A stretch of DNA of 35,232 bases, taken from a virus. Where the stretch lies: the IMG/VR virus record IMGVR_UViG_3300043774_000285, positions 1 to 35,232 of that record; one strand, given 5' to 3'. This document shows positions 31,212 through 35,232 of this stretch, one piece after another (positions within the stretch are counted from its first letter, which is position 1; every line of letters begins with the position of its first letter). The notes beneath the pieces are model-generated. The model had not been told where the DNA came from. It was given only the letters and a program-made list of their open reading frames with translations, and did not search any database. Position numbers and translations under genes: made by a program.

Positions 31212-31935
31212 AAATCCGTTCTATTGTGAGGACGCTGCAGAGGTATTTTTAGATAAAGATTCGGTAGATCTTTTTATTGGTCATCCCCCATACTTTATGA
31301 CAGAGCCTACTGGTAACGGCGGAGACTCAAACCTTCAAATGCAAAACGTAGAAAATATTGACGAATATTTTTACAGGTTCTTTAAAAGTGTAAAACACAT
31401 GGAGCATGCACTAAGGAAGAATGGGCATATATTCATAGCACTGCCTAACTCTGCAACAGGTTTGGGAATGATCTCAAAAATCGAAATGAATACAAACCTC
31501 AAACTTCAAACCGTTCGTATCTGGGATTACTCGAAGTCTTGGGACAACATAGGAAACCACACAGTTGTGTTTGCCCATTTTTCGAGGGAATCCTGGAACC
31601 CAGAAGGACCTCAAGGCCCATTTGTATTAACTAATACATGGGAAGAAGCATTACCTGAGATAGCTGGATATGATGAGTATGCTACAGCTGGCACTGCCCC
31701 AAAAGCCATTTATAACGAATTTATAACGAACTATTCAAAACCAGGAGATGTGGTTTGTGATCTATTTGCTGGATCTGGAACGGTTTGTCTAGTAGCTATG
31801 GAGCTAGGACGAAAGTTTATATATAATGACGTATCTGAGGAAAGAGTTATTATGGCCAAGAAGCGTATAGATAGTGCTTATAAGGGTTTGATGGCCAACG
31901 AGAGCTTCGCTCTTGATATTCCCCGAAATAGTTGA
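31198..31935 (+). CDS. DNA methyltransferase, beta class (N4-cytosine or N6-adenine)
   Basis: A 245-aa enzyme with the motif order of beta-class amino-methyltransferases: catalytic motif IV first (GHPPYF, residues 28-33), AdoMet-binding motif I last (DLFAGSGTV, residues 188-196) followed by YNDVSEERV. The catalytic box is normally (D/N/S)PPY; here the first residue is His29, which is unusual. The start is TTG within the previous gene. Probably protects phage DNA from restriction or marks it; no restriction enzyme is nearby. The target base and sequence cannot be told. Confidence 0.85.
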   Translation: MENGRNPFYCEDAAEVFLDKDSVDLFIGHPPYFMTEPTGNGGDSNLQMQNVENIDEYFYRFFKSVKHMEHALRKNGHIFIALPNSATGLGMISKIEMNTNLKLQTVRIWDYSKSWDNIGNHTVVFAHFSRESWNPEGPQGPFVLTNTWEEALPEIAGYDEYATAGTAPKAIYNEFITNYSKPGDVVCDLFAGSGTVCLVAMELGRKFIYNDVSEERVIMAKKRIDSAYKGLMANESFALDIPRNS

Positions 31936-31960
31936 CAAACCTTTAAACGTATGATAACAT
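31932..31960 (+). promoter_or_regulatory. promoter TTGACA-N17-TAACAT for the HTH gene, leaderless
   Basis: A perfect -35 box and 17-bp spacer, a TAACAT -10 box, then six bases to the ATG at 31967. It overlaps the methyltransferase stop codon. Confidence 0.65.
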
Positions 31961-31966
31961 TCATTT

Positions 31967-32137
31967 ATGGAAAATACTGAACTCATCGAATTAAGAAACA
32001 CCAAACCTCACAACGACAAAGACTGGCTATATAACGCATATGTGGTCCAAGGAAAAGAAGTTGGAGAGATCGCTAACGAATTGTCTATCTCTGTTAAGCT
32101 TGTACATATTAAGCTTAAAGAGTTTGGGATCCGCTAG
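31967..32137 (+). CDS. small helix-turn-helix DNA-binding protein
   Basis: A 56-aa protein. Residues about 20-55 read as a homeodomain-like HTH: DWLYNAYVVQGK, then EVGEIANELSIS and a recognition helix VKLVHIKLKEFGI. Such short proteins occur in phages as regulators or as DNA-binding fragments of HNH-type enzymes. It has its own promoter and a leaderless start. It is the only evident DNA-binding regulator in the window, so it could control the adjacent early array. Confidence 0.7.
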   Translation: MENTELIELRNTKPHNDKDWLYNAYVVQGKEVGEIANELSISVKLVHIKLKEFGIR

Positions 32138-32165
32138 ATACCCTGGTTTTTACCAAACCTTTATA

Positions 32166-32213
32166 TTAGTTCTTCTTGCCGCATGGGCAGTTTGAACACT
32201 TGCATTCATCCAT
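32166..32213 (-). CDS. possible 15-aa Cys-rich peptide
   Basis: The peptide is MDECKCSNCPCGKKN, with four Cys in nine residues, suggesting a metal-binding mini-protein. Its ATG is 3 bp after the stop of the membrane peptide, with AGGGA as a possible ribosome site. Its small size makes it tentative. Confidence 0.35.
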   Translation of the reverse strand: MDECKCSNCPCGKKN

Positions 32214-32215
32214 GA

Positions 32216-32296
32216 TTAGTCCCTGTCTCTGTATTTGATCAGCATGGCAATAGCGAATAACATCAAGAAAATTATTGTGCCTTCTATTGCTGCCAT
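32216..32296 (-). CDS. possible 26-aa membrane peptide
   Basis: A 26-aa frame with a hydrophobic core (GTIIFLMLFAIAMLI) and a positively charged end (KYRDRD), like a single-span phage peptide. A perfect TATAAT ends 5 bp before its ATG, as in leaderless genes. Both tiny frames read against the flanking genes. A longer frame covering 32166-32516 was rejected because it lacks these signals. Confidence 0.45.
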   Translation of the reverse strand: MAAIEGTIIFLMLFAIAMLIKYRDRD

Positions 32297-32301
32297 GATT
32301 A

Positions 32302-32307
32302 ATTATA
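32302..32307 (-). promoter_or_regulatory. TATAAT -10 box before 26-aa membrane peptide
   Basis: TATAAT, five bases, ATG; no TGN extension and no clear -35 box. Confidence 0.4.
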
Positions 32308-32430
32308 CACCTTTGGATACCCTGGAAATCTGAAAAAATTTTTAAATTCAAATTAACAAAAATCTGAATATTTTGTGGAGATGTATGATGCAGGTTTTGT
32401 AATAAAAATGTTATAAAAAATAGTGAGCAC

Positions 32431-32451
32431 ACACGGCGTGTCGCCTTGACT
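32431..32451 (+). promoter_or_regulatory. short copy of GGCGTGT-N4-TTGAC element
   Basis: ACACGGCGTGT is an odd palindrome, followed by CGCC and TTGACT. In the longer modules at 32913 and 33757 this start is followed by TCGGCG and DnaA-like sites; here it joins the early promoter directly, as if the central ~100 bp were missing. Confidence 0.6.
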
Positions 32452-32479
32452 TTGTCATAGGTGTATGTTAGGTTATATA
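32451..32479 (+). promoter_or_regulatory. early promoter copy 1 (TTTGTC-N17-TATATA)
   Basis: First of seven copies with a wwTGTC box, exactly 17 bp and a TATAAG-like box. The TTGACT at 32446 with TAGGTT at 32469 is an alternative pairing. Confidence 0.6.
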
Positions 32480-32518
32480 TATAAAGATAAATAGAAATAA
32501 ATAGAAAGGATAACAAAA

Positions 32519-32629
32519 ATGATTGATTTCAAGTTTTGTGAAATAGATGATAACTATGTACCAACTGTAGAGGTTGAAGGCGAGATTGCTTGCCAGTACT
32601 GCTATGAAGCTTATGGTGAAATAAACTAA
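32519..32629 (+). CDS. 36-aa Cys-containing mini-protein, paralogue of 33106
   Basis: The 36 residues include FCEIDDN near the N-terminus and a CQYCYEAYGE C-terminus. They align with the 42-aa product at 33106 (FCEICDN ... CELCYDAYGE). Here the second Cys of the first pair is Asp, so a four-Cys zinc site is incomplete. The start is preceded by the array's shared AGAAAGGATAA element. Function unknown. Confidence 0.7.
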   Translation: MIDFKFCEIDDNYVPTVEVEGEIACQYCYEAYGEIN

Positions 32630-32636
32630 GCTAATA

Positions 32637-32665
32637 AATGTCAGTAGTATATGCTACTGTATAAC
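32637..32665 (+). promoter_or_regulatory. early promoter copy 2 (AATGTC-N17-TATAAC)
   Basis: The spacer contains a perfect inverted repeat, CAGTAG/CTACTG (32642-32647 and 32654-32659), a possible operator. Confidence 0.65.
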
Positions 32666-32690
32666 TAACTAAACAAAAGGATAATAATAA

Positions 32691-32819
32691 ATGACAATAA
32701 CAGTAAACATTCTAGGCGTAGATGTATACGCTGGAGTAATAGCCTTTGCTATTGGTATGCTAATGATGACTGCCCTAATGGTAGCTACCTACATTGATTC
32801 AAAGAAAGAAGATAACTAA
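32691..32819 (+). CDS. 42-aa single-span membrane protein
   Basis: A 42-aa frame with a membrane span at about residues 13-33 (YAGVIAFAIGMLMMTALMV) and a charged C-terminus (DSKKEDN). The ribosome site is AAAGGA. It overlaps the next start in TAATG, so the two are coupled. Unknown function; small coupled membrane pairs are common among phage lysis or superinfection genes, but nothing specific supports that here. Confidence 0.65.
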   Translation: MTITVNILGVDVYAGVIAFAIGMLMMTALMVATYIDSKKEDN

Positions 32820-32899
32820 TGCTTACAGTAATAACCTCCATACTAGTAGCTGGCTTGGTTAGCAGGGTAGTTATATCCCTATGGAATAGAGCCTACTAA
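32819..32899 (+). CDS. 26-aa membrane peptide coupled to 32691
   Basis: The 26 residues include a hydrophobic stretch (VITSILVAGLVSRVVISL) and end in WNRAY. It starts in TAATG with the preceding gene, so translation depends on it. Unknown function. Confidence 0.5.
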   Translation: MLTVITSILVAGLVSRVVISLWNRAY

Positions 32900-32912
32900 T
32901 ATAGATCAGTAC

Positions 32913-33024
32913 GGCGTGTCTACTTGACATACCCCTAGAAATAGGGTCGGCGTTTTCCACAGGCTGTGGATAACTCTTATGGAAACCTACAAAAAACCCC
33001 TAAAAAGTTTGTACGCAACACGCC
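32913..33024. repeat. repeated regulatory module, copy B
   Basis: GGCGTGT, 4 bp, TTGACA, 17 bp, TCGGCG; then TTTTCCACA (32953-32961) facing TGTGGATAA (32965-32973), both fitting a DnaA-box consensus; then a CTACAAAAAACCCC segment with TACAAA/TTTGTA arms, ending in ACACGCC, the reverse complement of the opening GGCGTGT. Early promoter copy 3 follows. It closely matches copy C. Confidence 0.75.
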
Positions 33025-33039
33025 TAAAAATGTACCCAA

Positions 33040-33068
33040 AATGTCAGAGGGTTGTGATAGGTTATAAG
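33040..33068 (+). promoter_or_regulatory. early promoter copy 3 (AATGTC-N17-TATAAG)
   Basis: Follows module copy B and precedes the 42-aa Cys gene. The spacer AGAGGGTTGTGATAGGT is close to that of copies 5 and 7. Confidence 0.7.
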
Positions 33069-33105
33069 TATGAAAGATAAATTAGAAATAAAGAAAGGAG
33101 TTCAG

Positions 33106-33234
33106 ATGATGAACTTAGTATTAGATGTAGCATTTTGCGAGATTTGCGATAACCACACTCCAAGAGTGTATGTAGAAGAATTCGCTCAAGAGTGTTGCGA
33201 ATTGTGTTATGACGCTTATGGCGAATGTAATTAG
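33106..33234 (+). CDS. 42-aa zinc-ribbon-like mini-protein
   Basis: The protein has FCEICDN (C-x2-C) and CCELCYDAYGEC (C-x2-C with extra Cys), consistent with a four-Cys zinc site. It is a paralogue of the 36-aa product at 32519 but with the full set of ligands. There is an AAAGGAG ribosome site and two successive ATGs; the first is taken, the second (33109) has slightly better spacing. Unknown function; possibly a host-directed early protein. Confidence 0.75.
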   Translation: MMNLVLDVAFCEICDNHTPRVYVEEFAQECCELCYDAYGECN

Positions 33235-33266
33235 TTAGAATTAGAATAAATAGAAAGGATAAATAA

Positions 33267-33506
33267 ATGAATAAAATGAATGAAATGTTTGAGGCTTTAG
33301 TTAGACTAAAAACTGATACTCACACCGCTAGGTTTAGTGATGATGGCTCTGCCATTCAGCGTGATGAAGAACGCTATGAAAAGGCTTTGGCTAGTCAATA
33401 CTATTTCACTGATGAACAAATCACCGCTGAAAGTGTAAAGCGTTGGAATGAAATGATTCAGAAGATGAATGAAGAATACCGCCAAAGACAAAATGTCAGT
33501 GGTTAG
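33267..33506 (+). CDS. 79-aa early protein of unknown function
   Basis: A highly charged, helical protein with no transmembrane segment or Cys motif. Notable segments are FEALVRLKTDTHTARF and a C-terminal helix (VKRWNEMIQKMNEEYRQ). The start-associated AGAAAGGATAA precedes it. An AATGTA-N17-TAAATA match spanning the end of the previous gene may be a decayed early promoter. Early promoter copy 4 overlaps its last codons. Confidence 0.65.
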   Translation: MNKMNEMFEALVRLKTDTHTARFSDDGSAIQRDEERYEKALASQYYFTDEQITAESVKRWNEMIQKMNEEYRQRQNVSG

Positions 33507-33520
33507 TGATAGAGTAATAA
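33492..33520 (+). promoter_or_regulatory. early promoter copy 4 (AATGTC-N17-TAATAA)
   Basis: Overlaps the stop codon of the 79-aa gene, so the promoter and the 3' end of the coding sequence share bases. Confidence 0.55.
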
Positions 33521-33540
33521 CAAATAGAAAGGATAACAAA

Positions 33541-33639
33541 ATGATAGAACTAACATTCGAGACTTGGGAAGAGTTCGATAAGGCAATTTCAGGAATTGTC
33601 AAAATTGTTTCTACAATCGCAGAGGAGAACAACAAATGA
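33541..33639 (+). CDS. 32-aa early peptide
   Basis: A 32-aa acidic, helical peptide (WEEFDKAISGIVKIV) without recognisable motifs. The AGAAAGGATAA element lies directly upstream, and the frame overlaps the next start by ATGA. It may serve partly to couple translation of the membrane peptide that follows. Confidence 0.5.
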   Translation: MIELTFETWEEFDKAISGIVKIVSTIAEENNK

Positions 33640-33755
33640 TTTTTTATAACGGATTCAATTTGCTTGTTGATTTGGCTATCGCTGGATTTGTTTATCTATG
33701 GGCTCACGGTGTTGGATACCGCAAAGGTCTCTGGAAAAATAAACCTCCGTTCTAA
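33636..33755 (+). CDS. 39-aa membrane peptide ending KPPF
   Basis: The 39 residues have a hydrophobic middle (LLVDLAIAGFVYLWA) and a basic tail ending in KNKPPF. The last residues echo those of the 46-aa membrane protein at 35042 (KNEPPF), and both genes are followed at once by a GGCGTGT/ACACGCC module. There is a GAGGAG ribosome site and an ATGA overlap with the preceding peptide. Function unknown. Confidence 0.6.
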   Translation: MIFYNGFNLLVDLAIAGFVYLWAHGVGYRKGLWKNKPPF

Positions 33756-33756
33756 C

Positions 33757-33890
33757 GGCGTGTTGATTTGACATTGATCAAAAAAAATGTCGGCGAACTG
33801 TGGATAACTCTGTGGATAACTTTAAGGAAGTCTTTACGTTTCCTACAAAAAAACCCCCGAAACTTTGTAGAAAAACTTTTGCGACACGCC
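33757..33890. repeat. repeated regulatory module, copy C
   Basis: GGCGTGT, 4 bp, TTGACA, 16 bp, TCGGCG; then two direct TGTGGATAA sites (33799-33807 and 33811-33819), a CTACAAA/TTTGTAG inverted repeat around a run of C's, and ACACGCC. The TTGACA/TCGGCG interval contains GACATT/AATGTC arms. Early promoter copy 5 follows. Confidence 0.75.
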
Positions 33891-33905
33891 CATAAATGTC
33901 CCATA

Positions 33906-33934
33906 AATGTCGTAGGGTTATGGTAGGTTATAAG
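33906..33934 (+). promoter_or_regulatory. early promoter copy 5 (AATGTC-N17-TATAAG)
   Basis: Follows module copy C. The spacer is GTAGGGTTATGGTAGGT. A second AAATGTC lies 11 bp upstream. Confidence 0.7.
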
Positions 33935-33954
33935 TAGATAGAAAGTAGGAATAA

Positions 33955-34143
33955 ATGAGTAATGTAGGAATGAGAATCTGGACTTGTAAGGGCTGTGGCT
34001 TTGAGGAAAAGCAGGTTGGCACTTATTACAAAATGAAGAAGGCTTGGGACACTACCCACACCCTAGCTTTTTGTAAGGCTAGAAAAATTGAGATGTTTCC
34101 TGGCACTATGGATAGTTTAGCAAAACTGTCTATAATGTCGTAG
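33955..34143 (+). CDS. 62-aa putative zinc-binding protein
   Basis: The protein has a CKGCGFEE motif near the N-terminus and a later CKARK, with His at THTLAFC, suggesting a C-x2-C ... H-x4-C zinc site. The rest is basic and helical. Its last codons form part of early promoter copy 6, so coding and regulatory sequence overlap. Possible C2HC finger; function unknown. Confidence 0.65.
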   Translation: MSNVGMRIWTCKGCGFEEKQVGTYYKMKKAWDTTHTLAFCKARKIEMFPGTMDSLAKLSIMS

Positions 34144-34162
34144 GGTTATGCTAAGTTAGAAT
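34134..34162 (+). promoter_or_regulatory. early promoter copy 6 (AATGTC-N17-TAGAAT)
   Basis: Overlaps the stop of the 62-aa gene; TAGAAT is a five-of-six match to TATAAT. Confidence 0.65.
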
Positions 34163-34184
34163 TACTAAAGAAAGGAAATAACAA

Positions 34185-34325
34185 ATGGATAAAATGTGTG
34201 TTTACTGCGAGAGTGTTTTCACTAGCGACACGATTGTTTGCCACAACTGTAATGAGTATGACGGAATGATGCCGTTGGAAAATGCGATTGACTACCTAAA
34301 CCTAGACCCTAATGATTTTTACTAG
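34185..34325 (+). CDS. 46-aa zinc-ribbon-like protein
   Basis: Two clean C-x2-C knuckles (CVYC at residues 5-8, CHNC at 19-22) separated by ten residues form a compact zinc ribbon, followed by an acidic tail (LENAIDYLNLDPND). There is an AAAGGA start-associated element. It is the third kind of four-Cys mini-protein in the array and is not clearly paralogous to the others. Confidence 0.7.
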   Translation: MDKMCVYCESVFTSDTIVCHNCNEYDGMMPLENAIDYLNLDPNDFY

Positions 34326-34345
34326 AAAGAAAAGGAAATAAATAA

Positions 34346-34564
34346 ATGAATAAATACAAAATGGAAATGAACAACATTAGCGAATTGCTAATTGGAAAAG
34401 AGTATCACTCAAGAATTAGAACAGGATACGGAACTATCTTGGAGGCTAAATCTAGGGGAGATGTTCACTTTCCAGGTGCGTATGTGTATGCGGTTAGAGT
34501 TTCTACTAATGGCTACTCACCTAACTCAAAAGAGTTTTGGGCTACTGTTGGAGTGTATGCCTAA
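34346..34564 (+). CDS. 72-aa early protein of unknown function
   Basis: A mixed alpha/beta protein with SRIRTGYGTILEAKSRG and a FPGAYVYAVRVST strand, so it may be a small beta-barrel. It has no Cys or membrane span. An AAAAGGA element lies upstream; the stop is followed at once by early promoter copy 7. No family recognised. Confidence 0.65.
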   Translation: MNKYKMEMNNISELLIGKEYHSRIRTGYGTILEAKSRGDVHFPGAYVYAVRVSTNGYSPNSKEFWATVGVYA

Positions 34565-34593
34565 AATGTCAGAGGGTCATGCTAGGGTATAAG
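34565..34593 (+). promoter_or_regulatory. early promoter copy 7 (AATGTC-N17-TATAAG)
   Basis: Begins at the base after the TAA of the 72-aa gene. The spacer is AGAGGGTCATGCTAGGG. Confidence 0.7.
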
Positions 34594-34611
34594 TAATTAG
34601 AAAGGATAAAA

Positions 34612-34785
34612 ATGTACTACAACAGAGAAGCTCACCAACTACTAGAGGACACTCTAAAAGTTCTTCAGACTAAAAGAAAGCACGCCTACCCATACATGGT
34701 TGGACTACTAATGCCAAATGTTCCATTGACAGAGGCTAAGAGAATTGCTAAGATTGTAGAAGAAATGGAGAGTGAAAATGACTGA
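34612..34785 (+). CDS. 57-aa helical early protein
   Basis: A basic, helical protein with LLEDTLKVLQTKRK and a C-terminal TEAKRIAKIVEEME helix; no metal or membrane signatures. There is an AGAAAGGATAA ribosome element directly upstream. It overlaps the next gene by 8 bp, so the two are probably co-translated. Function unknown. Confidence 0.65.
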   Translation: MYYNREAHQLLEDTLKVLQTKRKHAYPYMVGLLMPNVPLTEAKRIAKIVEEMESEND

Positions 34786-34957
34786 AGAAGAATTTGATGA
34801 TTGGCTAGATGATGTTTACCCAACTTACCAAATTGCTGGTGTTGAATTGCGTCCCTCGCAAATGCTAAAGAACTGCGACCCAATCGCATACAGGATTGCG
34901 TTATCAGAATGTGAAGATAGAGAAGAAGAGTGGAATGGCTACTTTGACAACAAGTGA
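34778..34957 (+). CDS. 59-aa acidic early protein
   Basis: Very acidic (EEEFDDWLDDVYPTYQ, then ECEDREEEW), compatible with a DNA mimic or an inhibitor, though nothing specific shows this. I place the start at ATG 34778 rather than at GTG 34772, since the GGAGA site is better spaced from it. It overlaps the genes on both sides. Confidence 0.65.
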   Translation: MTEEEFDDWLDDVYPTYQIAGVELRPSQMLKNCDPIAYRIALSECEDREEEWNGYFDNK

Positions 34958-35039
34958 ACTAGAGCAACTAATTTTCCAAATTGACCTAATGCTAACTGAA
35001 GATGTTAGCCAACTATTCACAACACCAGAGGAGAAATAA
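34935..35039 (+). CDS. 34-aa early peptide
   Basis: A 34-aa helical peptide (SELEQLIFQIDLMLTEDV) starting inside the preceding gene in another frame and ending 2 bp before the next ATG. A GAGGAG site for the next gene lies in its final codons. It is unrecognised and tentative, supported by compact packing. Confidence 0.5.
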   Translation: MATLTTSELEQLIFQIDLMLTEDVSQLFTTPEEK

Positions 35040-35041
35040 AA

Positions 35042-35182
35042 ATGGATTTGATAATAATGATTGCGGTAATTTTTTCGTTGATTGTTGTTTTTGTTGGAAC
35101 TCAAGCAGCTGCTTTGTTTTTCTTTTTGAGAGAGAACGCAAGACTTAGAGAAGAAATAGAAAAGAACGAACCACCTTTCTAA
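35042..35182 (+). CDS. 46-aa single-span membrane protein ending EPPF
   Basis: A long hydrophobic N-terminal span (residues about 2-29) is followed by a charged helix (RENARLREEIEKNEPPF). The ribosome site is GAGGAG. The C-terminal (K/E)PPF and the downstream module motif match those of the membrane peptide at 33636, suggesting duplicated cassettes. Function unknown. Confidence 0.65.
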   Translation: MDLIIMIAVIFSLIVVFVGTQAAALFFFLRENARLREEIEKNEPPF

Positions 35183-35185
35183 ACG

Positions 35186-35232
35186 ACACGCCCAGACCAG
35201 GACTTGACAAAAGTCTTTGGATCTGGTCGGCG
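35186..35232. repeat. regulatory module, copy A (cut by window end)
   Basis: ACACGCC, then TTGACA (35204-35209), 17 bp and TCGGCG (35227-35232). The DNA also forms nested arms, GACCAG/CTGGTC and GACTT/AAGTC. The order differs from copies B and C in that ACACGCC comes first. Confidence 0.65.

Noticed and set aside
32166-32516. Single 116-aa minus-strand frame
   Set aside because: Its upstream part runs through the array's promoter and module; two short frames at its 3' end have better start signals.
33306-33635. 109-aa minus-strand frame
   Set aside because: It lies antisense to two early genes with good start signals and has no promoter of its own.
34392-34592. 66-aa + strand frame
   Set aside because: It overlaps the 72-aa gene in another frame and runs through early promoter copy 7.

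Overview
The window is part of the genome of a tailed double-stranded DNA phage. Portal, HK97-type prohead protease with scaffold, major capsid protein, head-tail connectors, tail tube protein and tail assembly chaperones indicate siphovirus-type morphology. The DNA is AT-rich. Several promoters sit directly on start codons (leaderless mRNAs), and the protein preceding the portal belongs to a type I associate with actinobacteriophages. An AT-rich, probably uncultured actinobacterial host (for example a freshwater lineage) is my inference, not something the sequence proves. Terminase, tape measure, endolysin and replication genes are not in the window, so both ends continue.

Layout. From about 30.8 kb down to 1, everything is read leftward: a membrane protein (30794), small virion proteins and a fibre-like protein (30113-28104), a fibronectin-III protein with a long PPxF repeat tail (28104-27385), eight carbohydrate or protein modification genes (27312-20165), three tail/fibre proteins (20121-9363), then portal, protease/scaffold, capsid, connectors, tail tube and two tandem chaperone paralogues (9344-1). 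Most gaps between gene blocks hold an extended -10 promoter (TGN followed by TATAAT-like), and clear hairpins follow the capsid and tail tube genes. From 31.0 kb rightward, genes are read on the + strand: a Cys-rich protein, a beta-class DNA methyltransferase, a small HTH protein, then an array of very small genes (26-79 aa). Two tiny minus-strand reading frames lie at 32166-32296.

Most interesting system. The proline-repeat protein is followed directly by two prolyl-hydroxylase-like 2OG-Fe(II) oxygenases, two glycosyltransferases resembling the GlcNAc-transferase family that modifies hydroxyproline in Skp1, two DUF6065-like proteins, an SGNH esterase/acyltransferase and a NodU/TobZ-type O-carbamoyltransferase. 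Together they suggest that the phage hydroxylates and glycosylates prolines of its own virion protein and then decorates the sugar.

Regulation. The right-hand array carries seven copies of an unusual promoter (AATGTC-like box, exactly 17 bp, TATAAG-like box), each just before a start-associated AGAAAGGA element. Between some cassettes lies a repeated module (GGCGTGT-N4-TTGACA-N16/17-TCGGCG, DnaA-box-like TGTGGATAA sites, then ACACGCC). The divergence region at 30.1-30.4 kb has tandem DnaA-box-like sites beside a very AT-rich direct repeat and is a candidate replication origin.
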